DNA of 64,000 nt from Xylocopa sonorina (taxonomy: Eukaryota > Arthropoda > Insecta > Hymenoptera > Apidae), in assembly GCF_050948175.1 (NCBI RefSeq), contig NW_027490391.1:248001-312000 (forward strand), given 5' to 3'. This document shows, one piece after another, positions 9,281 through 18,278 of the stretch. The position numbers and the translations under genes are program-made. Each line of letters opens with the position of its first letter. The stretch's first letter is position 1. The notes beneath the pieces were generated by a model that saw only the letters and a list, made by a program, of their open reading frames with translations, was not told where the DNA came from and searched no databases.

Positions 9281-10600
9281 ATGGCAACCCGGACTCCGAC
9301 AAAAACGCGCCAGCAGACACAGCGAGCCGCCGCGATGGCCGATTCCGAACGCGAAAAACGCACTAGCAGAACGCTTGATTTCCAAGACGCTATCGCCGAG
9401 CCTCTTCCTAGTACCGCGCAACAAAATACTTCCGCGAAAAATACGAAAGCGACCGATCCGAGTAATGCCGCGTTGCTCCAGCAAATAGAAATTCTACGTC
9501 GTGAATTAGAATCTATTCGCAGAACGCCTGATTTAACGCGCGACGATACTGTTTCTCTAGATATTCCTCGGGGAAATCCGCTTTCCGGACATAATTCGAG
9601 CTCCGATTTCAATACAAATAGTTCGCAACACGACGAGCTATCGCTTAAGCAGGCCCTCGAAGCCGTGCCGACATTCGATGGTCAGAATATTCCTATTCTT
9701 CAGTTTACCCGAGCGTGTAAACGCGCTTATGAGCTTATCCCTAATGGGTGCGAGCGAACTTTCACACGCCTGCTTAAGGGAAAACTCAAGGGTCGTGCCT
9801 ACGCCGCGCTAGAAGACGAGCCATGTTACACAATACTCGAATTAACGGACGTTCTTCGCAGCACATTTTGCTCCGTAAAATCAGCTCATCATTATCGGGG
9901 TGAACTTGCAAATATATTCATGCGCGCGAACGAGCACATTCTAGATTACATCGGTCGAGTAAAAGATCTTAGAACCGCCATAATTGATTGCGAAAGGCTT
10001 GCTCGACGAGACACACCGGAATCGCTCGATGACGTAGACGCGCTCACTCTACAATGTTTTAAAGACGGTCTCATTCCGGAAATTCGAATGCAAATGACGA
10101 TAAATTCATTCGGCACATTGCGAGAAACGTTCGCTCGAGCGCGAGAGCTTTACCAAATGCACGAACGTGATTGCAACCGACTAGGTAGATCGCGTGCCGC
10201 GCGACCAGAATCGCGCGAAAAACCAGCCGAAGTTATTTGCCGAAAATGTAATAATATCGGACATTACGCGACCGAGTGTCGGCTCAGACCGCCATCGCCG
10301 TACCGACCGCAGGAATACTTGCGATCCAGGGACGTACCGCCTCCTACTCGAGGCCCCGCGTACGAACAACCGAGACAAATCGTAGCCAGGGACGCGCCCA
10401 AATTTTGTCGCTATTGCAAGACCCCGGGGCACGAAATAGGCGAGTGCCGCAAAAGGCAGTACAACAACGCGGTAAATAAAAATTCGGGAAACGACAATGG
10501 CCTCCGCACCCGCCGCGAGACAGGTGGCGAGGCCGCGCACCAAGTCCGTCCTCTCGCCGCGAACAACTCCAACGCGGAAATCGACGAAACGCCGCGATAA
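9281..10600 (+). CDS. gag: Gag polyprotein, element 1
   Basis: Gag forms the virus-like particle and packages the element RNA in the cytoplasm. The 439-aa frame starts at an ATG with G at -3 and +4, preceded by an in-frame TAG. Residues about 61-82 have the heptad pattern of a short coiled coil (ALLQQIEILRRELESIRR). Residues about 125-300 are an all-helical capsid-like region, typical of insect Gypsy Gag. Two CCHC zinc knuckles follow: C320-C323-H328-C333 and C376-C379-H384-C389, both CX2CX4HX4C, with Arg-rich sequence between and after them for nucleic-acid binding. The frame overlaps the pol frame by about 120 nt, and pol is reached by a -1 frameshift at codon 403. No disabling change is seen. 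Translation depends on ribosomes passing or bypassing a long LTR leader. Confidence 0.95.
   Translation: MATRTPTKTRQQTQRAAAMADSEREKRTSRTLDFQDAIAEPLPSTAQQNTSAKNTKATDPSNAALLQQIEILRRELESIRRTPDLTRDDTVSLDIPRGNPLSGHNSSSDFNTNSSQHDELSLKQALEAVPTFDGQNIPILQFTRACKRAYELIPNGCERTFTRLLKGKLKGRAYAALEDEPCYTILELTDVLRSTFCSVKSAHHYRGELANIFMRANEHILDYIGRVKDLRTAIIDCERLARRDTPESLDDVDALTLQCFKDGLIPEIRMQMTINSFGTLRETFARARELYQMHERDCNRLGRSRAARPESREKPAEVICRKCNNIGHYATECRLRPPSPYRPQEYLRSRDVPPPTRGPAYEQPRQIVARDAPKFCRYCKTPGHEIGECRKRQYNNAVNKNSGNDNGLRTRRETGGEAAHQVRPLAANNSNAEIDETPR
10486..10534 (+). promoter_or_regulatory. -1 ribosomal frameshift signal, gag/pol of element 1
   Basis: The heptamer GGGAAAC (10486-10492) sits in the gag frame as G-GGA-AAC, the canonical X-XXY-YYZ form. 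The pol (-1) frame opens only at 10480, so the heptamer is right at its start. After a 6-nt spacer comes a hairpin. GGCCTC (10499-10504) pairs with GAGGCC (10529-10534). CACC (10507-10510) pairs with GGTG (10523-10526) across a 2x2 internal loop, leaving a 12-nt loop. Spacer and stem fit known stimulatory structures. This sets the Gag to Gag-Pol ratio. The same arrangement is present in elements 2 and 3. Confidence 0.88.
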
Positions 10601-13600
10601 ACATAACCGGAAAAACTAGCACGCCAAACGTAATTTTAAAGTCCGACCTTCTAATTTCACCAACTCGCTTCATGGTGGACACTGGGGCGGAAATAAATAT
10701 TATAAAACGTTCGGCTCTAAAAGCATCCGCGCGAATCGATAAGTCCGAGATCGTAATAATAACAGGGGTAACCGATGGCAAAACCGCAACCCTAGGGACG
10801 GTGAATCTTGTCATTTTCGGTCGCGTCGTTCCTTTTAATGTGGTCGAGGATGATTTTCCCCTTAAACCAAGCGGGATCCTCGGCTCCGGGTTCTGTATGG
10901 ACGCAGAAATCTCTTTTCCAAATAAAATAATCAAATGGAATGGTAAGAGAATTCCTTTCGAAGACGATATCGAAGCACTCGAGGAACCGTCACCGGAGTC
11001 GAAAATAAAGCCTCTCCTATCGCCGAAACGTAAACAAGCGCCGCGCACGGAATCTATTCCCCCTCCGCCGCCGCGCCCGCCGCGTAAATCATCGCCTCCG
11101 CTGAAACGCGATGCAGCAACGAAATCGAAGCTTCGAACGCAAGACAAAGCAGCTTCTCCGAAGTCAGGAGACCGTACCTCCATTCCGCCGAGATCAAATA
11201 TCGGTATCAAGGTCCGCGTAGTTAATTCGAACCTCGCGGAAGGTATAATTCCTCGTATCGATCTTGCGCCGGGTATATTTTTCGGAAACGCTCTCGTCAG
11301 AGTAATTCGGGGCAAAGCGGTAACTCGAATAATTAATTCATCCGACCGCGCCGTCGAAATCGCGTTACCAGAAATCATACTTGAGCCCGCGCAAATCATG
11401 ACTCCCCTCCATAAGGAGGATAGTCCGTCGCTGTATCCGGTTTTTTCTAAATCTACTAAATCCAACGTATCCGCCGTACCGATCGGCTCATCCCAAAAAG
11501 GGAAAACTTCTATTTCTTTCTCGAATCAGACACCATATTCGACAATCGAAACTCCTCCTTCGCGTTGCAAAATCGCGAATACTCAGCAAATCTCCTATGC
11601 TCAGGCGGTTAAAAATAATGTACAACAGGCGCCGTTAAAACAAACATCGAAATCCGCCAACCTTTCGAAATCTCGCTTAGATCGAATTCTTAGTCTCCTC
11701 CGTCTCGACCACCTCAACGCAGAGGAAAGAGAGCACGTCGTCCGTCTCGTTCAAAGCACGCAGGAGCTTTTTCACATTGAGGGGGATAAATTAGGGCATA
11801 CGTCAGCAACCACGCACAAGATTCCAACCGTCGACGACCGCCCCGTCAATGTGAAACAATACCGTTTCCCACCAGCTCACAAGGAGGAGATTCGACGACA
11901 AGTCGACAAATTTTTACAAAATGGTGTCATCTCTCCGTCAAAATCACCATATAATTCGCCATTGTGGGTTGTCCCAAAGAAACCGGACTCCTTGGGCAAC
12001 AAGCAATGGCGCGTCGTCATCGACTACCGCGCACTCAATGAGAAATCTGTCGCCGATGCCTATCCCCTCCCTTGCATTACCGAGATACTTGATCAGCTCG
12101 GGAGCGCGAAGTATTTTAGTACATTCGATCTCGCGAGCGGATTTCACCAGATCCCAATGGAGCCCGCCGATGCTCCCAAAACCGCTTTTTCGACGCCTCA
12201 CGGGCATTATGAATTTAAAAGAATGCCATTCGGATTAAAAAATGCGCCAGCGACGTTCCAACGACTTATGGACAATGTCCTGTCCGGTCTCCAAGGGAAC
12301 GAAATTTTCGTCTATTTGGACGACATTGTTATCTACGCTAGCTCTCTTCAAGAACATCGACTTAAATTCGAGAAATTAACTCAACGGCTCAAAGAAGCTA
12401 ATTTAGTATTGCAGCCGGATAAGTGCGAATTCTTGAGGAGAGAAGTAAGCTATTTGGGTCATATTATCAGTGAGCACGGTGTAAAACCTGACCCTGCGAA
12501 AATTAGCGCCGTCAAAAATTTTCCGCGCCCGCGCAACGCGAAACAGATCAAACAATTCCTCGGGCTCGCGGGATACTACAGGCGGTTCATCGCAAATTTT
12601 TCTAATATTGCTAAGCCACTTACAAATTTGTTAAAAAAAGACGCGCCCTTTGTATGGCGTAACGAGCAAGAGAATTCATTCGTCAAACTCCGAGATTGCC
12701 TATGCGAAGCGCCTATCTTGCAGTACCCCAACTTCAAACAACCATTCGTGATAACGACCGACGCGTCCGCCGAAGCTATTGGTGCTATCTTGAGTCAAGG
12801 ACCAATAGGCCGCGACTTGCCAATCGCGTACACGTCGCGACTGTTAAACGCTGCGGAGAAAAACTACTCCACGATCGAGAAGGAGTGTCTGGCGATTGTC
12901 TACGCCGTCCATTACTTTCGTCCATACATATACGGTAATCAATTCAAACTCGTTACCGACCATCGACCGTTAGTGTGGATGAATTCGGTCAAGGACCCGT
13001 CAAGTAGACTCGTACGGTGGAGGCTTAAGTTAGCGGAATTTGACTACGAGATGGTCTATAAAAGTGGAAAAACGAACCTTAATGCGGACGCATTGTCGCG
13101 GAATCCCGCTCAAATTTTTCCGCTCTCGTATTCAGAAAACTCGGAGGACGACATCTTCGATGTGCCTCCGGAAACCCGTAAAAAGTATACCACACTAGCG
13201 CCTCCTCCTACTCCGGTAACATCAGAACCTGAATTACCGACTCCAGGCACGTCCTTCCGTACCAACACAGCACCACCTCCGCAAGTCGCCAGCGACAGCA
13301 CCGACTTCTATACTCCTGCTCCAAATGAATTTTTCCGACGCGAACCTCTATTTAATTTCAGCCGTGACGCATTATCAACGCGACGAGACAATGTAGTTGT
13401 CTTCGTCACGCAATCTGGGCACCCCTATGACACGGGCGCCAAAGATCTAGCGAACGCTGAAAAATTCCTTCCAAACAAAAATCACGTTCTTACCAAAGCC
13501 AAAGTCATACAAATCGGAAACGAATTCCAAATCCAGCTTCCAATCATCGAACATTCCACCAGATCAATCAATTTCCAGACCGTAATAGAAACATTCAGAT

Positions 13601-15399
13601 CCTTGTGCGACGTTGTAAACGAATTACAATTACAAACATTTAGTATCGCACAAACCTATCTAGACTCCGTATCCTGGTCCCGAATCCAGAAAATCCTTCA
13701 GGACCTGTTTTATGAAACAACTGTCCAGATTACGGTCTGCCAGGGCCTCATTAAAACCCCTTCGGTCGAAGAGCGACTGAAAATAATAAGAGAAAACCAC
13801 GACTCCCCTGTGGGAGGTCACAAAGGGGTTAATAAAACTTATTCTCGCATCAGACAACAATACTTTTGGCCAAACATGAAAACACAAATACAAGAATATA
13901 TTGGCAAATGTAAAAGTTGTCAGACAGAGAAACTGGTCCGGGTAAAGACCAGACAGCCTCTCACTTTAACCGACACCCCTGGCAGGGCATTCGATAAGAT
14001 TTCAATGGACGTAATGGGTCCTCTTCCCGAAACTTCCGACGGTTATACAAGTATCCTCACGATCCAAGATCTCCTCACTAAATACTCAGTCGCAGTTCCT
14101 CTCAAAACCACCACCGCAGTAGACATTGCCGAAGCTTTAATAAAAGAATTCATTTGTAAATTCGGATGCCCGAAAGGCATACTCACGGACCAAGGTTCGA
14201 ACTTTATAAACAGCTTGATTAAAGCCATAGCAATCAAATTCCGTATTAAGCAATACAAGTCCACTGCGTTCCATCCACAGACAAACGGGTCCGTTGAACG
14301 ATCTCACCACGTCCTGGCCGAATATCTGAAGCATTACATAGAGTCGAGTAACGATTGGGTGAATTGGTTACCGTATGCAATGTTTTCATACAACACCAGT
14401 GTGCACGAGGGTACATTATACACCCCACACGAACTAGTGTTCGGCAGGATAGCTAGGACGCCGTCAGCCACTCCTTTTCAGGACAGCTCTGATAACGAAA
14501 CTTATAGCGACTATCTTATACAACTTCAGGAGAAAATCTCGAAATCTCAGGATTTGGCTAAAGCCAATCTAGACAATGCGAAACGACGTTCTAAATATTA
14601 TTATGACCGAAATCTCAATGTCCAAAACTTCGAGGTAGGCCAATGGGTCTATCTTTTAAAAGAGCCGAACAAACATAAGTTCCAGGCACAGTATTCTGGA
14701 CCGTACCGTATCCTCGAAATTTTGGGCAATTGTAATGTTAAGCTGAATGTAAAAGGGCGCCATAAAATTGTTCATACGAACAAAATCAAAATTTGTAAAC
14801 GAATGCATAGTATGCAGAGTGTGGATGCTAGTGAAAGAAAAGTGCGAAAAACTGAAAATGAAGTCAGTGAGAGCAGTGACATTCAAACGAACGCTGAAAG
14901 TGAAAGCGACGAAAGTGCCTGCAATCCGAAGGAAGCCCGCAGTCACGGTCCAATCTCCAAACGTTATCGCCAGGATCAACCAGGCGAAAAACCTCAGATT
15001 CCGCAGCATCCAGCCGACAGGACCAAGAGAAGGATCCAGCATCCCGAAATCTACCCAACAGACAAGAGATCTCGGCATGGCCGAGATTCTTTTTCCAAGG
15101 GGGGTGGTGTAACGTCAGGCGTACCGCCTGCCACCCTCCGGCGCCCACCTCATCATCCCCAGCATCCGTATCCGGAGCCCCTGCACACGGGCCACCCGCC
15201 GACTCGCCGTCCCTACAGAAGGAGACAAAGGTACGAGAGGGAAGAGGGATGCAGCATGCCGCGCCCACGCGCGATCTCCACACACGAGGGGGAGGACTTC
15301 ACCCCGTATTACGAGGGCGAGGAGCTCTCCGACACGTACTGGGTCGAATCCCCAGCAATCACGAAGCCCTATACGTACTTCTCGTACATGTGGGATTAG
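10492..15399 (+). CDS. pol: Pol polyprotein (protease, RT, RNase H, integrase), element 1; ends inside 3' LTR
   Basis: Expressed as Gag-Pol by -1 frameshift; the start given is the first pol-frame codon after the slip. Residues below count from the first Met (10672). Protease: catalytic D-T-G-A at 3-6. A Pro-rich linker (about 125-150) and a conserved linker domain follow. Reverse transcriptase runs from about 394, with active-site YLDD at 548-551. RNase H has TDAS at 696-699. Integrase has an HHCC zinc site H1043, H1050, C1080, C1083 (HX6HX29CX2C) and catalytic D1113, D1173, E1209, with exactly 35 residues between the last two. A GPY/F module lies near 1343. No chromodomain and no env. The frame then crosses the polypurine tract at about residue 1479 and continues ~97 codons into U3, ending in SYMWD. 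That tail is rich in Pro, His and Arg, then acidic. All catalytic residues are present. Confidence 0.95.
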   Translation, partial: RQWPPHPPRDRWRGRAPSPSSRREQLQRGNRRNAAINITGKTSTPNVILKSDLLISPTRFMVDTGAEINIIKRSALKASARIDKSEIVIITGVTDGKTATLGTVNLVIFGRVVPFNVVEDDFPLKPSGILGSGFCMDAEISFPNKIIKWNGKRIPFEDDIEALEEPSPESKIKPLLSPKRKQAPRTESIPPPPPRPPRKSSPPLKRDAATKSKLRTQDKAASPKSGDRTSIPPRSNIGIKVRVVNSNLAEGIIPRIDLAPGIFFGNALVRVIRGKAVTRIINSSDRAVEIALPEIILEPAQIMTPLHKEDSPSLYPVFSKSTKSNVSAVPIGSSQKGKTSISFSNQTPYSTIETPPSRCKIANTQQISYAQAVKNNVQQAPLKQTSKSANLSKSRLDRILSLLRLDHLNAEEREHVVRLVQSTQELFHIEGDKLGHTSATTHKIPTVDDRPVNVKQYRFPPAHKEEIRRQVDKFLQNGVISPSKSPYNSPLWVVPKKPDSLGNKQWRVVIDYRALNEKSVADAYPLPCITEILDQLGSAKYFSTFDLASGFHQIPMEPADAPKTAFSTPHGHYEFKRMPFGLKNAPATFQRLMDNVLSGLQGNEIFVYLDDIVIYASSLQEHRLKFEKLTQRLKEANLVLQPDKCEFLRREVSYLGHIISEHGVKPDPAKISAVKNFPRPRNAKQIKQFLGLAGYYRRFIANFSNIAKPLTNLLKKDAPFVWRNEQENSFVKLRDCLCEAPILQYPNFKQPFVITTDASAEAIGAILSQGPIGRDLPIAYTSRLLNAAEKNYSTIEKECLAIVYAVHYFRPYIYGNQFKLVTDHRPLVWMNSVKDPSSRLVRWRLKLAEFDYEMVYKSGKTNLNADALSRNPAQIFPLSYSENSEDDIFDVPPETRKKYTTLAPPPTPVTSEPELPTPGTSFRTNTAPPPQVASDSTDFYTPAPNEFFRREPLFNFSRDALSTRRDNVVVFVTQSGHPYDTGAKDLANAEKFLPNKNHVLTKAKVIQIGNEFQIQLPIIEHSTRSINFQTVIETFRSLCDVVNELQLQTFSIAQTYLDSVSWSRIQKILQDLFYETTVQITVCQGLIKTPSVEERLKIIRENHDSPVGGHKGVNKTYSRIRQQYFWPNMKTQIQEYIGKCKSCQTEKLVRVKTRQPLTLTDTPGRAFDKISMDVMGPLPETSDGYTSILTIQDLLTKYSVAVPLKTTTAVDIAEALIKEFICKFGCPKGILTDQGSNFINSLIKAIAIKFRIKQYKSTAFHPQTNGSVERSHHVLAEYLKHYIESSNDWVNWLPYAMFSYNTSVHEGTLYTPHELVFGRIARTPSATPFQDSSDNETYSDYLIQLQEKISKSQDLAKANLDNAKRRSKYYYDRNLNVQNFEVGQWVYLLKEPNKHKFQAQYSGPYRILEILGNCNVKLNVKGRHKIVHTNKIKICKRMHSMQSVDASERKVRKTENEVSESSDIQTNAESESDESACNPKEARSHGPISKRYRQDQPGEKPQIPQHPADRTKRRIQHPEIYPTDKRSRHGRDSFSKGGGVTSGVPPATLRRPPHHPQHPYPEPLHTGHPPTRRPYRRRQRYEREEGCSMPRPRAISTHEGEDFTPYYEGEELSDTYWVESPAITKPYTYFSYMWD
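15069..15087 (+). other. Hairpin just upstream of the polypurine tract, element 1
   Basis: ATCTCGGC-ATG-GCCGAGAT is a perfect 8-bp inverted repeat with a 3-nt loop, followed by a T-rich run and then the polypurine tract 10 nt on. It lies inside the pol frame and is kept in all three elements. It could influence plus-strand priming or 3' end processing, or be incidental. Confidence 0.5.
15097..15107 (+). other. Polypurine tract, element 1
   Basis: AAGGGGGGTGG directly precedes the 3' LTR (TGTAACG) and is the expected primer site for plus-strand DNA. A single T interrupts the purine run. A T-rich stretch (TTCTTTTTCC) lies directly upstream, as is common for PPTs. Confidence 0.85.
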
Positions 15400-16615
15400 A
15401 ATAAGCACACTACTCACCTATGTACATACACACCAACACACACCTAGATTTAAGTGAATATATGTATATATTTTATTCATGCACGGTTATGTTCCGTTGC
15501 ACTCGCGCGCACACTCGACGCTCGCGGCTCACGCTTAACGCGGGCCGCGCCCCACTCCGAACGGCCGCCCCACCACGGGGGCCGAGCGGCCGCCCTACTC
15601 CGACCGTCCGCCCCACCGCGAGGGCCCAGCGACTCGCGCGCCGCGCGACCCGAGGAGGTCGCGGACGCGAGATCCGAGAGTCAGTTCCAAACTCATCTCC
15701 GAACTGGAGAGTTCGCATCTCATCTCCGAACCGAGGAGTTCTAATCCAGCATCCGAACGATGCACCTCCGATCCGAGCAATAGGCTCATTCGCAACGAGC
15801 AATTAGCTCTAATGCATTCGTCTCTATCCATACTCCCATAGCGGAGTCCATTCGATACCTTATACTATTTCTAATTCTCATTGTAATCGCTAGTCAGTAA
15901 CTTAGAATTTAGTCAAGTGTATCTAGTATAGTGAAATCATAGAATATAGTTTATTTTTACCAGATTCAAAGTATCTTTATTCGAGTTCAAATACAATTCC
16001 TTAATTCTAATCCACGGGTACGCTCGCGATTATTCTAATTCTATATCTCATCTACGATAGTCTTGAGGCTCGACGACTAGAGCGAACCAGCGCTTAGTTG
16101 CTCCATCCTCACTTCTACCGTGTACAGAATATCTTGCGCCCAGGTCGATCCCGGTAAGCTAGAGCGAACCAACGCTTAGCCGTGCCGTATTCCACCGAAG
16201 TTCAAGTATTCTCGATGAGCCTTGCACCTCCGACAAAGCGTACACGACGCGCGGGGAGGAGAGAGTTTATTCGTCGTCTCGCTCGGGAATACGTGGGTGA
16301 TGCACCAGAATATTCAATTTCCTGCGTTCGAGTCCTGGTTCCTGTGAAGGAGGTTTCCTTCGCCGCACGACCCGTACCTCCGTTCCAGCCGTACGCCGCC
16401 GCCATCCCGGTTGCGGATCCAAGGCGCTCCAGGTACCTAGAAAGAGAAATCAGACAGCGGAATCAAGCCTTCGCAAGGTAAGTTTAGTGTTAATTACCGT
16501 TTTATCGAGTCCGAAACGCCAACGAACCCGGTCCGGACGCAATTCGCGTTATTTTCGGGAACGGTTACGACTTTGTGCCACCGTTGCGAGCGCAACCGCA
16601 CCTCGGGACGTGACA
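15108..16615 (+). repeat. 3' LTR of element 1
   Basis: This 1,508-bp LTR has TG/CA ends and is followed by the right target duplication ACGT (16616-16619). Its first 292 bp encode the C-terminal tail of Pol. It differs from the 5' LTR at three positions that I can find. The LTR open frame and splice donor (GT at 16478) are intact. Confidence 0.95.
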
Positions 16616-16689
16616 ACGTATCGTAGCAGTAGAGTTCTAATGCTTCTTAAAACGCGATATCGCATCTCATTTCTATGTTTCATGGTAAG
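16616..16689. repeat. 74-bp satellite fragment between elements 1 and 2, with both inner target duplications
   Basis: Monomer positions 22-95 only. It begins with ACGT (right duplication of element 1) and ends with GTAAG at 16685-16689 (left duplication of element 2). Removing both elements and one copy of each duplication restores an ordinary monomer that matches 28.1-28.3 kb. The two elements are therefore independent insertions 74 bp apart, not a tandem duplication. Confidence 0.93.
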
Positions 16690-18196
16690 TGTAACGTCAG
16701 GCGTACCGCCTGCCACCCTCCGGCGTCCACCTCATCATCCCCAGCATCCGTATCCGGAGCCCCTGCACACGGGCCACCCGCCGACTCGCCGTCCCTACAG
16801 AAGGAGACAAAGGTACGAGAGGGAAGAGGGATGCAGCATGCCGCGCCCACGCGCGATCTCCACACACGAGGGGGAGGACTTCACCCCGTATTACGAGGGC
16901 GAGGAGCTCTCCGACACGTACTGGGTCGAATCCCCAGCAATCACGAAGCCCTATACGTACTTCTCGTACATGTGGGATTAGAATAAGCACACTACTCACC
17001 TATGTACATACACACCAACACACACCTAGATTTAAGTGAATATATGTATATATTTTATTCATGCACGGTTATGTTCCGTTGCACTCGCGCGCACACTCGA
17101 CGCTCGCGGCTCACGCTTAACGCGGGCCGCGCCCCACTCCGAACGGCCGCCCCACCACGAGGGCCGAGCGGCCGCCCTACTCCGACCGTCCGCCCCACCG
17201 CGAGGGCCCAGCGACTCGCGCGCCGCGCGACCCGAGGAGGTCGCGGACGCGAGATCCGAGAGTCAGTTCCAATCTCACCTCCGAACGGGAGAGTTCGCAT
17301 CTCATCTCCGAACCGAGGAGTTCTAATCCAGCATCCGAACGATGCACCTCCGATCCGAGCAATAGGCTCATTCGCAACGAGCAATTAGCTCTAATGCATT
17401 CGTCTCTATCCATACTCCCATAGCGGAGTCCATTCGATACCTTATACTATTTCTAATTCTCATTGTAATCGCTAGTCAGTAACTTAGAATTTAGTCAAGT
17501 GTATCTAGTATAGTGAAATCATAGAATATAGTTTATTTTTACCAGATTCAAAGTATCTTTATTCGAGTTCAAATACAATTCCTTAATTCTAATCCACGGG
17601 TACGCTCGCGATTATTCTAATTCTATATCTCATCTACGATAGTCTTGAGGCTCGACGACTAGAGCGAACCAGCGCTTAGTTGCTCCATCCTCACTTCTAC
17701 CGTGTACAGAATATCTTGCGCCCAGGTCGATCCCGGTAAGCTAGAGCGAACCAACGCTTAGCCGTGCCGTATTCAACCGAAGTTCAAGTATTCTCGATGA
17801 GCCTTGCACCTCCGACAAAGCGTACACGACGCGCGGGGGGAGAGAGTTTATTCGTCGTCTCGCTCGGGAATACGTGGGTGATGCACCAGAATATTCAATT
17901 TCCTGCGTTCGAGTCCTGGTTCCTGTGAAGGAGGTTTCCTTCGCCGCACGACCCGTACCTCCGTTCCAGCCGTACGCCGCCGCCATCCCGGTTGCGGATC
18001 CAAGGCGCTCCAGGTACCTAGAAAGAGAAATCAGACAGCGGAATCAAGCCTTCGCAAGGTAAGTTTAGTGTTAATTACCGTTTTATCGAGTCCGAAACGC
18101 CAACGAACCCGGTCCGGACGCAATTCGCGTTATTTTCGGGAACGGTTACGACTTTGTGCCACCGTTGCGAGCGCAACCGCACCTCGGGACGTGACA
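16690..18196 (+). repeat. 5' LTR of element 2
   Basis: A 1,507-bp LTR. One A is missing in GCGCGGGGGGAGAGAG (about 17835; other copies have GGGGAGGAGAG). This shifts the frame of the LTR open reading frame; the 3' LTR of the same element keeps it open. Because the 3' LTR is intact, the deletion probably arose during or after integration. TATA-like TATATATTTTAT is at 17047-17058 and the splice donor starts at 18059. Confidence 0.95.
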
Positions 18197-18209
18197 CGAA
18201 AGTTATTTT

Positions 18210-18227
18210 TGGTGACAGCGGTGGGAT
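18210..18227 (+). other. Primer-binding site, element 2
   Basis: TGGTGACAGCGGTGGGAT, 13 nt inside the 5' LTR end, identical to element 1. Confidence 0.7.
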
Positions 18228-18278
18228 AGCCCCGCGTTTCCTCCGGAAATTCTGCCGAAAGGAACCGCGAAACTAGAT

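Larger units (their letters stand above)
7691..16615 (+). mobile_element. Full-length Ty3/Gypsy LTR retrotransposon, element 1 (intact)
   Basis: This 8,925-bp element consists of a 1,508-bp 5' LTR, a 5,909-bp interior and a 1,508-bp 3' LTR, flanked by the 4-bp target duplication ACGT. Order: PBS, gag, -1 frameshift signal, pol (protease, RT, RNase H, integrase), polypurine tract, LTR. RT before integrase places it in Ty3/Gypsy. A GPY/F module and no chromodomain argue against the chromovirus branch. There is no env. I see three differences between its LTRs (near 7735, 8226 and 8947 in the 5' copy), so it is a very recent insertion. Gag and pol frames are open throughout, so it could be autonomous. 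Its interior is nearly identical to that of element 2, and element 3 has scattered differences. Confidence 0.97.

Noticed and set aside
15087..15100. TTCTTTTTCCAAG before the PPT as a splice acceptor for the LTR donor
   Set aside because: The pyrimidine tract is suggestive, but the AG context is weak, it overlaps the PPT region, and no clear product is predicted.
14700..15399. An env gene after integrase
   Set aside because: The region after the GPY/F module is a hydrophilic, Ser/Glu- then Pro/Arg-rich extension of pol with no signal peptide, membrane segment or separate start.
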